Notes under the pieces: model-generated
What the model was told of the DNA's origin: nothing
Database searches by the model: none
Seen by the model: only the letters and a program-made list of their open reading frames with translations
Part shown: piece after piece, positions 31,901 through 38,447 of the stretch
Layout: every line of letters starts with the position of its first letter
How positions within the stretch are numbered: position 1 is the first letter of the stretch
NCBI RefSeq assembly: GCF_900626285.1
Contig: NZ_LR131147.1
Coordinates: 2,984,940-3,023,386, forward strand
From: Intestinimonas massiliensis (ex Afouda et al. 2020)
Lineage (GTDB): Bacteria > Bacillota > Clostridia > Oscillospirales > Oscillospiraceae
Length of the DNA: 38,447 nt
Reading direction: 5' to 3'
Translations under genes and position numbers: made by a program

Positions 31901-32420
31901 TGCCCAGGGCGGTGTCCATCAGCAGCCGCAGCTGGATATCGGCCGCCTCGCCGCTGTTCTGGGCGGTGTAGCTCAGGTAGGCCATGCCGTGCTGGGTGGA
32001 GCCGGCGTTGGCCAGGCTGAGGGTCTGGGTGACGGTGATGCCGTCCACCGACCACACCGCCTTGATCTCCTGGGACGTGGCGGTGACCGCCACGTCAGAG
32101 GAGCCGGCGTACTTGCCGCCGAACACATAGTCCTTGGTCACTCCGTTCCGGGTGACCCGGAGGGAGGCAAAGGAGGTGTCGTCCTCCCCCAGGGGGAAGA
32201 GGAGGTTCTTGTTGTTGTCGTCCTTCCGGATGGCGTCGCCCTCCAGGGTGCGGATGGAGAAGCCGCCGCTGCGTTTATCCACCAGCACCTGCAGGTTTTC
32301 GTTGGACAGGGTGTCCACGTTCTGCAGCTCCGCCGCCAGGACGGAGTTGGGAAGAAGTCCCGAAACCAGGCACAGGGCCAGCGCCCAGGCCAGGAGGCGG
32401 GATAGGGTTCGCTTTTTCAT
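25920..32420 (-). CDS. Giant secreted SLH-anchored repeat protein
   Basis: A 2166-residue exoprotein. It has a signal peptide (residues 1-29, KKR start, AWALALCLVSGLLPNSVLA, cut before AE). A large beta-rich N-terminal region (about 30-320) is followed by many Ig-like/FN3-like stretches, including APTVSGVQPAGDYKVSFTAD and a TPPALLVSSPISG Ig domain. Next come two InlB-B-repeat-like domains (second at about 1898-1975), a Pro/Gly/Ser/Asp linker (1873-1897), and three SLH domains (about 1986, 2046 and 2110 to the end; FTDV...WFYQAV, FTDV...WYTEAV, FADG...WARDAV). SLH domains bind pyruvylated cell-wall polymer, so the protein sits on the cell surface. ATG 32420 has AAAGGAG seven bases upstream and gives a clean signal peptide. 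It lies 22 bases after the Ig-repeat gene; likely co-transcribed. Ligand unknown. Confidence 0.88.
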   Translation of the reverse strand: MKKRTLSRLLAWALALCLVSGLLPNSVLAAELQNVDTLSNENLQVLVDKRSGGFSIRTLEGDAIRKDDNNKNLLFPLGEDDTSFASLRVTRNGVTKDYVFGGKYAGSSDVAVTATSQEIKAVWSVDGITVTQTLSLANAGSTQHGMAYLSYTAQNSGEAADIQLRLLMDTALGTQDYGIYEVSQSGGGYLTVESEQSISSYQSSFFAYDDPYNPSVFAYFLNGSVGDIASVPAKVTFAHWNNLAATVFDYTPDESLYFTTPYNRDYLTADSAFALYYNLGTVAEGGSAAAAGYYGVFSNAGVAETAGATLNFTNVPEALEMDSGGEAYKDNGDFTVNATLQNISGEALDNVRVVVYPGENIAPYNQSGVLQENVSYLTPYYVDLTNLQADGSQSLEFKFHAVPGEDAVYRKLTFQAYKLEDGSTTLQAQNLLCAQTVWLLCPGTSGKLPEIGFTSASPDLIYTTGTRHIYLTGVNFNMLSGGGYTLLLSRTDGAQINGESSIAIDSSAFIINEEDNTADVVITSELAVGEYQLTIHYTDTTKADITAPALRFQVTDDPEYRNDGYGVVTVEVDSEEQYSVHTYATEESYEKENKSLGDDVLLEFRGAFSQKTEGSGTVYTAVSLGKEDNVITLNNCLDIRDGQVTITDKDGTIEVDFDASLTVSGVGTSVWTGRCCLTAIEDGEEYSLTTYGASGDRDEDGNITLLWPSVGQAAQSLLGLLFEFKYGELGYMEDVGGVIGFGGGLDLSFLIPAAKQAEPEASALDLAKQDLIERGADTPDNLRELEEQIPHDADTVNTNAPPFETSTDMGDGAEAGDGDSRSATIQVDDILFGGGKYLGVNFSVALGLPSYVDGMPGIEGVLTVKTVGDWAVDVSGAASFATFAMEAELAVQSKDGIPYPDTLHFFVGGFVPGINLDGFGVLWLQGAGGGINNLYDTIFLTDSIPPLQLVLEAQFSVLQIISARATLALSLQGISAELSNGTLANSIAVLDSASLEFDWYPEFFFLASVDMNIYGVLQGGGYLVLEEGGPYEFFIRATLSLPGTLPLIGGLTLANVGMGANAEKIWGAAETLGLKVGITYYWGDGVSWNGEDATPSYPELLGLTTVPVYTSPSTGRTLYAAVGSNALVAAQSQLVSGLPAARAEEDSLKSDVTGQNHQLTLKSNTSAAALTFTWDSASEEEAIKEGQKQTTIKNSSDENYTLTWLDPEKDTGAQEDANAYVYYDKDNKQAHMTVTFPADTEGTYTITTPKPATLTLYRLAPLPELTSVTVNGSEAAVTGTDLKQFSEITLLAVDESNPDNSRMVGHVTSSADGPFDSGSVTVLMDTAALPSGSYTLRAVAVDSDSTMFSTAEASWTYTNSNQPDAPTVSGVQPAGDYKVSFTADSTDAEGYRVNFYDAEKNLVSGVSGLKLEPDSSNTYTAGGQATVPEYQTDEDGQLVLDNEGNLISTGNTVTVGLEAGKTYTMGVSAYRTVNDVTLYSEETIIASVQVSAPNPPTFSWNADAEGTTVSTEAGEETFSTLTYRTNALTVTLTEKKGQTVSGAWSLDGGAEQAVESQSAIQMELKDLTEGSHTIRFQGTNSQGDVFLYTQSFSVDTTPPALLVSSPISGSFFGSGGSVTLTGWTDGTLSLLVDGKAESITVTDGSFSQSLALDDSAASHTLTLTATDAAGNTTTRTIQVVNPALGQMTGIAIYANGRDITEQTFQPTGAATLSAVAVLENGKTLSLEGSRLVTWMANPATGTCAVDDNGLLTLSNDAKGVVQACMALTDDQVCTAFAAVDGSMVSPTVTCTAGAGGTLSVTATLNGSNAVESSADGVYTIKKGATVTITPTPSSGYELSALQVDGVTVTLTNGSYTISNLRSAIQVSAVFQPVTEEPDEPDDPGTSGNPGTSGGGSTPTYAVTIPSNTANGSVSVSPKNAAQGTLVTITVSPDDGYVLDQLTVTDAAGGTVPLSQKSENQYTFTMPSGKVSVAASFVQESDVTGLPFTDVKESDWFYQAVRFAVESGMMNGTGGSSFQPGINLSRSMIATILWRLEGSPDGNPTRFTDVPNGQWYTEAVNWAAANDLVNGYGNSTFGPEDDITREQMAAILYRYAQFKGYDCTVQGDLSRFADGGQTSDWARDAVVWAVDKGLLTGKGGGLLDPKGTATRAEVATILMRFVENISQ

Positions 32421-32442
32421 GTTCATGCTCCTTTCCGGCCGC

Positions 32443-35400
32443 TCAGCCCTTGACATAGAGGTAGAAAACGTACTCCGTCCGGTCCTGGGTGCGGAGGTAG
32501 AGGGTATAGAAGCCGGTGGTGTTGAGGCTGGCGCTCAGAGCTCCGGTGTAGCTGCCGTTGAGCAGCACCTGGGCGTTCAGCTTCATCTGGGCGACGGTCT
32601 TGTAGCCCTGCTTCAGCGCCAGGTATACCGGGGTGTCGACGCCCTGAAGGGTCAGGCTGGCCGTCCCCTTGCTTAGGGTGAGAGTGCTGCCCTGGTAGAC
32701 GGTCTGGCCGTTGACGGTCAGTCCGATGGGCGCTTCCCGGGTGAGCACCAGGGTGCGGGTGACGGTACTGCTGTTGCCGGAAGCATCCGTGGCGGTGTAG
32801 GTAACGGTGTAGCTGCCGGGGGTGTCCCAGGTCACGTTTTCGGCATTGACACTGGTGGTAACGCCGCCCTCATCATTGTCGGTGACGGTGACGCCATCCT
32901 GGAGCAGATCCAGGTTCTCCGCACCCGCCTGGGCATAGACGATCTGGCTGGGCAGGGAGATCACCGGGGGAACGGTGTCGGGCAGCGCCACGGTGAGATA
33001 GGCGTACAGGGTGTTCTTATCCGTATCCACCGCCTTCAGGACCACAAGGCCCGGATCCTCGGGAAGGGTGAATTGGGTCCACTCGCCCTTTGTCACCGAT
33101 ACAGAGGAAGCGGTCCCCAGGGTGATGTAGGCATCCCGGGTGGACTTCACATAGAAGGTCTGTCCGGTCTGCAGCTTCAGGTCCGCCGGGTCGGTGACGG
33201 CGCCGGCGCCGTCCGCATTTTTGGAGTAGGACAGGGCCAGCTTGTCGTCCAGCTTTTGGATGTTCAGAGTTACCTGGGTCACGTTGCCCGCCCGGTCGGT
33301 GAAGGTCAGGGTGACCTCCCCGTTCCTGGCGGCCGTATAGGTGTGGGTCGTGCCAAAGCTGCTGTCCCTGTCCGCCGCGGTGTCCTCATTGGTGGTGAAG
33401 GTCAGCTCCACGCTCCGCTTGTCGCTGCCGCTTACGATGTAGGTGCCGTCGGTGCCGCTCAATTCCGTATCGCCATTTTTCACCGTGACCACAGGGGCCG
33501 TGGTGTCGATACAGGTGACGGCCGGGAGGGTCACGGTCGCGGTCTTTCCGTTCCGGGCCGTCAGCGTCAGCTTCACCGCCCCGGTGTTGGCGGAGAAGGT
33601 GATCCGGGCCTGGTTGGCCGTCACGGCGGCGGTGACGCCGGTGGTGCCCCGGGGCAGCGTCACGCTGTCCAGGGCGATGTTGGTGTTGATGACGGCGGTG
33701 ACAGCCGCGTTGGTGTAAAGGCCACTCTGGGCAGTTGTCCAATCCGTGTTGCTGTACGTCTTGCCCCGGCTCAGCCACTGGATACCGTCATTGGGGACAT
33801 CCAGGGGTGTGTTGTCGATGCTGTGGACCGTGGCCGTGGCGGTGCCGATGTTGCCCGCCCCGTCGGAGAAGCGGAAGATGTAGGTGCCGTTGGCCTGGAA
33901 CTCATAGTAGTACTGGCCCTGGTGTGCGCCGCTGGTTTCGTCCTTCTTCAGCAGGTTAGTGTCCAGCACAATGAAATCATTCTTGTCCGCTTCATTCGGC
34001 ACCAGATAGGCCCAGACATTCTCCCCATTCACCTCGTATGCCGCGGTGGCGGTGGGGGGCGTCTTGTCCACGGCGGGGAAGGTCAGTTCCAAAGCGGCGG
34101 CGGCGTTGCCGGAGGCGTCTACCAGGTAGACATAGACGGTGGTCTCCGCCTCGCCCTCCCAGGTGAGGGTGGAGGCGGACACGCTCAGACCGTCGATGGG
34201 GTCGCTGTCGTCGGTATAGGCGAGGGTGCCATCGGTGCTGTTCTTGACAATGAGCTTCACCGGGGAGTCATCCCGGATGGAGAAGGCCAGCCGGACGGCC
34301 TGGCCCAACTGGTTGGGCAGGTCTGTGGCCAGGCCGGCGGGGGACAGGTCTTCCGCGCCGGTGGACGTAGGCGGCTGGATCTGGGAGTCATAGCTGTTGA
34401 CCTGGGTCCAGCCGCCGCTGCGCTGGGTATAGAGGCTGACCGTATATTCCGGCGGCGTGATGTCTTCTGTCGGAGGCGTGGTTTCGCCGGTTTCATTCAC
34501 CACAGCCCAGGGCAGGGTGGCGGTGACGGTTGTGGTGTTGCCCAGCAGGTCGGCCACCTGGAAGGTGTAGGTGCTGCCCTGGGCGGAGCCGATGGGGAAC
34601 ACATGGCTGGTCTCCCCCACAAGCAGCTCCGCACATTGCAGGGCGGCGGTCACCGGGCCGGTGACGCTTTCCGCGCCGCTGCCGGCGTTCAGCAGCTGGC
34701 CGTCGGGGCCGTAGAAGGCCACGGTGACGGGCTCCACGGCGTTGTCGATGTTGGTGACCTCCACGGTGTAGGTCTCCTCCCCCATGGTGATGGTCACCGT
34801 GTCGTTAGAATTCAGCACCAGGGTGGCGGTATTGCCGGAGATGGCGCCGCTGCCGTTGTTTACCGAGGTGACGGCGGTGATGGCGGCTTCCCCGGTGGCG
34901 GTGGCGGTGAGGGTCACCGGCCCCCGGGTGGCGGCGGTCTCCGACAGGGTGACGGAGAGGTCCCCGAAGGGGGAGGCGGAAATGGTTTCCATATACTGGT
35001 TGCCGAACACATCCTCATAGGTAATGTCAGCGGTGTCGGTATAGATGGGCAGGGTGTGGGCGGCGGCAAAGGTGCCGGCGGTATCGGCGGTGGGCATCGG
35101 GTCCAGCACCCGGATGGGCAGGTCGGAGGTGAGGGTCACCTGGCCCTCGCCGCCGCTGGCGGTGACGGTGGGCTCCGTCGCGGTATAGGCGATGTTCGAA
35201 ATCGTACAGTAGGCATGGTTGTATTGATTCTTATCTACGCACGCATTACCCAGATTGTCCTGGCAGGACAGGTTGATCTTCACCGTGTCGCTGGTGGTGC
35301 CATAGGGGTACTGGCCGTAGATGAGCAGGTCTACACCACGTGTCTTGCCGTCTTCCGTGTCATTATAGGTGGTGGTGTCTTCCACCTTGTAGATGCCGGC

Positions 35401-38400
35401 ATAGCCTGCACCGCTGCCGGTCCAGGTGCCGTTGGGGATGATATCAGGCAGGGGCGTGGTGACGGTGGTGACGGTAGTGCCGTCGGAGTATTCGAAGGTG
35501 AGGGCGAAGCTGCTCAGATCCAGCCCCTCGGAGCAGTCTCTGCTGCTGTCATAGTCCGAAACTACCGCTGTCAGGCAGAAAGTGCCTTCGCTCACCGTTA
35601 CATTGCTGCCTTGGTAGAGGGTGACCCGAGGCGGCAGGATGTCTATGTAGTATCTGGGGTGGACCGTCACTGTGGTAAAGTTGCCGTACTCATCCATCAG
35701 CTGGAGCAGGGGGCTGTCTTTCCAATTTTCCGCCAGCTCCGCCCGGGTCAGGTCCAGGCCCAGGGTGCTGTCCAGGGTAACGGTGATGAGGTTGGTGGAT
35801 GTCTCCATATTCGACTTGGTAGCCGCCAGGCGCAGGGTGCGGCCGTTTAGGGCCAGGGCCTCCTTCGCGTCCTCGCTCAGGTCTGTGAGCTGCATCCGCA
35901 GGCCGCCCGCCCCGTTGGGGGTGAACTCCACTTCAAAGGTGGGGTTGGCGTTGCGCACCGTGATGATCAGGGTCTTGGCGGCGGTGTAGTTCCCGTTGGG
36001 CAGAAGGGCCCGGTACCGGACGATGTTTTCCCCCTCCACCAGGTAGAGCGTGGTTGCGGAGGACGCCCCCTCGCTGTACATTTGGAGGGTCAACGGGGTG
36101 TAGCCCCAAAGGGCTGGGTAGTTCTTAACATGGACGGCATTTTCGCCTAAGCTCTCGTTCCAGATATCGAGGGACACCGGTCCGGTGTTATAGAGGTTCT
36201 GCTTGGTCGTGGGCGCGTCAAAAGAGTCAAAGTACAGTGTGGCATTGCTCGAACCGGTGAACCCCAGGGAGATCTGGGTGGCGTCTTCGCTCAGTTCCAC
36301 CGTCCGGAAGGCCCTGCTCGCGCTGTTGTTTTGATTCAGTTTGGTGGGGCCAAATTCATCGCTGGTCAGGTCGTACATATAGAGCTGGGGGCCTGTAAAC
36401 TCCTTGGTGGTGCCGTCCAGATAGGTCAGGGACACCTTCACCTGATACTTGCCCGAGGTGTTGTACAGGGGCACGGAGATGGGGTAGACGATTTCCGCGC
36501 CGGTCTCCGGCTTTTGGAAGAACTGCTTGCTGCCCGGCACCTCAATGGTGGGATCATCATTGAATTCTGCCGGGCCCATGAGCTCAATGTAGGAGGCATC
36601 GTAGTTGATGTCCTGCAGGGCATAGTCGCCATTCCGTCCGGTGGTCAGGGTGATGGGTACCCGCAGGCCGGTGAGGGTCTGCACCATCTTGGAGGTTTGT
36701 TGGGTTACCAAAGCGGCGGTAACATCCGTGCCGTCGCTGTCCTGGGGCGTGCCGAAGGTGACGGTATAGCTGGAGCCGGTCAGCACCTTCATATGGAAGG
36801 ACTCTACCTCGCTCAGGGAGGTGACGTTGACCATACCGTCAGCGTCAGCGGCGGCAATAGCGGTCTCCCAGCCGCTCTTCAGCAGGGTGAAGATGGTGAC
36901 CGGCAGGTTGCCGTAGGCGCTGGAGGTAGCCCAGCCGCTGCCGCCGGCCGCGTAGCCGCTGAGGGTAACGGACTTGTCGGTTACAGTAATACTGCTCACA
37001 ACGGCGTCGGGCGCGGCATTATTGAATATATTTTTCCCGCTCTCGCTGCCCGCCACGGTATAGAGGTTATAGTTTCCCGCGCCGTCGCCCAGCACGGCCA
37101 CCGTCACCAGCTCGTTTTCTTCCGCGCCGCTGCCGCCCTGGTTGCCGGGGGCCGACAGGGTCAGGGACGGGCTTCCCGTGGCCACCGCGGGGTCGCCGCC
37201 CAGGGTATAGCGGTTGACGATGGTCAGGTCGTAAGTATAATCCTGCGTCTTAGTAGTGGAATTACCGGCCTTATCCTTAGCGGTAACAGTGAGGGTAGCT
37301 GTGCCGCTGTCATTCGTGGCGGAATAGGTGGCGGTGCCGGAGAAACTGGCGGAAGCATTGTCCTGGCCGAGCCGTTCAGACGCTTCGCCTTGATTCCACT
37401 GCACTGTCACGCTTGCCAGGTGGGTGCTGTCGCTCACCGAGAAGGGGACAGAGATCTCCCTCTCGCCGGAGACGGTGAAGGTTGTGGGCAGGCTGATCTC
37501 CGGGCCGGTCTGATCGAAGAGAATGTCATAATCCACGGTATCGGAAGCTGTATTCCCCGCGAAATCCTGGCAGGTGATGGACACGGACAGGGGTATCTCG
37601 CCGGTGGCGGGGTCGGCGTCCCAGCTCAGATTGCTGCAGCAGATATGCAGATAATAGGTATCGTTGGTGGAAGCGGGCAGGGGGTAGGTGGGCTGCTGAT
37701 AGCTCAGCAGCCGGTAGGCGCTGTTATCCTTATCCGGCGCGACAGCACTGTCGGTAATGCAGTAGCGCACCGTGAAAGCGGTGGCAATGTCGATGCCCAG
37801 GATGACCTCCTGCTCGCGGTCCACGCCGGAGCCGCCCGCGTCCGTCACGGTGAAGGGGATGGTGACGTACCGGCCGTTGCCGCTGGGTTCTACGGTTTTT
37901 ACAGTGACTTGCGTATCCAATACGGCCACCTCAGGCGGCGTCACATCCAGCCCCAGCTTCTCCACCGGGGTCAGGGGCACGGCGGTATTCAGAGGATTGC
38001 CCGCCATGTCGCTGAGGGTGCTGCCGCCGGGGGCCTTCAGGGAGACGATGCGGATGGGGCCGCTGCCGTCCAGGGTCATCCCGTCGTCGGGCCGGAAGGA
38101 CTGGAAGGTCAGGACGGTGCTGTTGCGCACGTCGTTGACGTTGTCCATGGCGTAGGATACGCTGCTGAGGCCCACCTCAACGGGGTCTCCATCGCTGTCC
38201 TCCACATTGAGGACGGCGGTGACGCCGCTGTTCTTGGTGAGCTGGGCGTAGCTGTCCCCCGTCCACAGCCCCACCTCTTCATTCAGGATGAGGGTGAAGG
38301 CCAGGTAGTCCCCCACGCCGACCCAGGTGGCGGAGGGGGTGATGTCGCTGGGCCACTCCCCATCGGTACCCACCTTGTAGCCCTGGGTCATGTTGCCCGC

Positions 38401-38447
38401 GGCGTTGAGCCGGGTATAGTCGGGAGCCACGTCGTCCAGGTAAAGGC
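32443..38447 (-). CDS. Giant Ig-like repeat exoprotein (5' end outside window)
   Basis: At least 2001 residues; the frame is open to the right edge (LYLDDVAPDYTR), so the GTG at 38430 is not the start and the signal peptide is not seen. It is built of Ig-like domains, each opening with D-x-T/L-x-P-P/G-x-V (DVTPPEV, FDQTGPEI, DILPPRV, DITPPEY, DKTPPTA, DTTAPVV) and ending with xDxAGNxxT (TAKDKAGNSTT, FTDRAGNVTQ). Near the C-terminus is a DUF5011-like domain (ISLPSQIVYAQAGAENLDLL, then TATDASGNSSTVTRTLVL). It ends FYLYVKG without SLH, LPXTG or membrane anchor, so it is released or held by another protein, perhaps the SLH protein encoded 22 bases downstream. Strong GC-rich coding. Confidence 0.85.
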   Translation of the reverse strand, partial: LYLDDVAPDYTRLNAAGNMTQGYKVGTDGEWPSDITPSATWVGVGDYLAFTLILNEEVGLWTGDSYAQLTKNSGVTAVLNVEDSDGDPVEVGLSSVSYAMDNVNDVRNSTVLTFQSFRPDDGMTLDGSGPIRIVSLKAPGGSTLSDMAGNPLNTAVPLTPVEKLGLDVTPPEVAVLDTQVTVKTVEPSGNGRYVTIPFTVTDAGGSGVDREQEVILGIDIATAFTVRYCITDSAVAPDKDNSAYRLLSYQQPTYPLPASTNDTYYLHICCSNLSWDADPATGEIPLSVSITCQDFAGNTASDTVDYDILFDQTGPEISLPTTFTVSGEREISVPFSVSDSTHLASVTVQWNQGEASERLGQDNASASFSGTATYSATNDSGTATLTVTAKDKAGNSTTKTQDYTYDLTIVNRYTLGGDPAVATGSPSLTLSAPGNQGGSGAEENELVTVAVLGDGAGNYNLYTVAGSESGKNIFNNAAPDAVVSSITVTDKSVTLSGYAAGGSGWATSSAYGNLPVTIFTLLKSGWETAIAAADADGMVNVTSLSEVESFHMKVLTGSSYTVTFGTPQDSDGTDVTAALVTQQTSKMVQTLTGLRVPITLTTGRNGDYALQDINYDASYIELMGPAEFNDDPTIEVPGSKQFFQKPETGAEIVYPISVPLYNTSGKYQVKVSLTYLDGTTKEFTGPQLYMYDLTSDEFGPTKLNQNNSASRAFRTVELSEDATQISLGFTGSSNATLYFDSFDAPTTKQNLYNTGPVSLDIWNESLGENAVHVKNYPALWGYTPLTLQMYSEGASSATTLYLVEGENIVRYRALLPNGNYTAAKTLIITVRNANPTFEVEFTPNGAGGLRMQLTDLSEDAKEALALNGRTLRLAATKSNMETSTNLITVTLDSTLGLDLTRAELAENWKDSPLLQLMDEYGNFTTVTVHPRYYIDILPPRVTLYQGSNVTVSEGTFCLTAVVSDYDSSRDCSEGLDLSSFALTFEYSDGTTVTTVTTPLPDIIPNGTWTGSGAGYAGIYKVEDTTTYNDTEDGKTRGVDLLIYGQYPYGTTSDTVKINLSCQDNLGNACVDKNQYNHAYCTISNIAYTATEPTVTASGGEGQVTLTSDLPIRVLDPMPTADTAGTFAAAHTLPIYTDTADITYEDVFGNQYMETISASPFGDLSVTLSETAATRGPVTLTATATGEAAITAVTSVNNGSGAISGNTATLVLNSNDTVTITMGEETYTVEVTNIDNAVEPVTVAFYGPDGQLLNAGSGAESVTGPVTAALQCAELLVGETSHVFPIGSAQGSTYTFQVADLLGNTTTVTATLPWAVVNETGETTPPTEDITPPEYTVSLYTQRSGGWTQVNSYDSQIQPPTSTGAEDLSPAGLATDLPNQLGQAVRLAFSIRDDSPVKLIVKNSTDGTLAYTDDSDPIDGLSVSASTLTWEGEAETTVYVYLVDASGNAAAALELTFPAVDKTPPTATAAYEVNGENVWAYLVPNEADKNDFIVLDTNLLKKDETSGAHQGQYYYEFQANGTYIFRFSDGAGNIGTATATVHSIDNTPLDVPNDGIQWLSRGKTYSNTDWTTAQSGLYTNAAVTAVINTNIALDSVTLPRGTTGVTAAVTANQARITFSANTGAVKLTLTARNGKTATVTLPAVTCIDTTAPVVTVKNGDTELSGTDGTYIVSGSDKRSVELTFTTNEDTAADRDSSFGTTHTYTAARNGEVTLTFTDRAGNVTQVTLNIQKLDDKLALSYSKNADGAGAVTDPADLKLQTGQTFYVKSTRDAYITLGTASSVSVTKGEWTQFTLPEDPGLVVLKAVDTDKNTLYAYLTVALPDTVPPVISLPSQIVYAQAGAENLDLLQDGVTVTDNDEGGVTTSVNAENVTWDTPGSYTVTYTATDASGNSSTVTRTLVLTREAPIGLTVNGQTVYQGSTLTLSKGTASLTLQGVDTPVYLALKQGYKTVAQMKLNAQVLLNGSYTGALSASLNTTGFYTLYLRTQDRTEYVFYLYVKG

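Noticed and set aside
29709..32405. Further long plus-strand frames (29709-30965 and 31017-32405)
   Set aside because: Antisense shadows of the same SLH gene; no ribosome binding sites and biased composition.
33073..35850. 925-codon open frame on the plus strand
   Set aside because: Antisense to the Ig-repeat gene, Gly/Val/Arg-rich without any recognisable motif; same artefact of GC-rich repeats.

Overview
The window reads like the chromosome of a gut-type Clostridia member, probably Oscillospiraceae-like (for example the Flavonifractor/Lawsonibacter/Intestinimonas range). I base this on strong AGGAGG ribosome binding sites, sigma-A promoters, Clostridia-type serine recombinases and ImmA/XRE modules, a Tn916-type integrase, and a large S-layer-homology (SLH) exoprotein in clearly G+C-rich DNA. 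The taxon is an inference; there is no rRNA or housekeeping marker in the window.

Layout. (1) 1-4.7 kb is backbone of an old integrative element: a small Cys-rich protein; a divergent XRE/ImmA control region with a five-copy operator array; a broken Y-family polymerase/YolD mutagenesis cassette on the left arm; and on the right arm a second ImmA-like peptidase, a zinc-ribbon protein and a sigma-factor-like protein behind a structured leader. (2) 4.7-5.2 kb has no ORF but carries promoter- and terminator-like signals and strong hairpins, so it is a candidate ncRNA or attenuator leader. (3) 5.2-11.3 kb, plus strand: a SHOCT-like small protein, three consecutive large-serine-recombinase family proteins (the middle one lacks the catalytic domain), then a HipB/HipA pair. 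(4) 11.3-16.8 kb, minus strand: a compact six-gene operon of a resolvase-like protein without catalytic residues, an active-looking recombinase with a non-standard C-terminus, two proteins related to that C-terminus, a ParB-like protein and a second ParB-like/DUF6551-type protein. (5) 16.85-17.86 kb: two divergent XRE regulators bracketed by two similar hairpins. (6) 17.9-23.2 kb, plus strand: a translationally coupled operon with two calcineurin-like phosphoesterases, several unknown proteins, antitoxin-like small proteins and a mini resolvase-like protein. (7) 23.4-25.8 kb: a tyrosine integrase with its small partner, then about 1 kb of hairpin-rich non-coding remnant. (8) 25.9 kb to the right edge: two enormous secreted proteins in tandem on the minus strand, an Ig-like repeat protein cut by the window edge and an SLH-anchored protein.

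How it fits together. Parts 1-7 look like nested mobile elements: recombination modules (three kinds), their regulators (XRE, ImmA, sigma-like), and a stabilising toxin-antitoxin pair. Part 8 looks like resident surface-protein DNA next to the island. The most novel-looking unit is part 4: a catalytic and a non-catalytic recombinase subunit, two proteins sharing the recombinase's unusual C-terminal domain, and two ParB-like proteins, all overlapping or abutting in one transcript. Nothing was computed beyond reading the sequence; homology statements are from family knowledge and need database confirmation.
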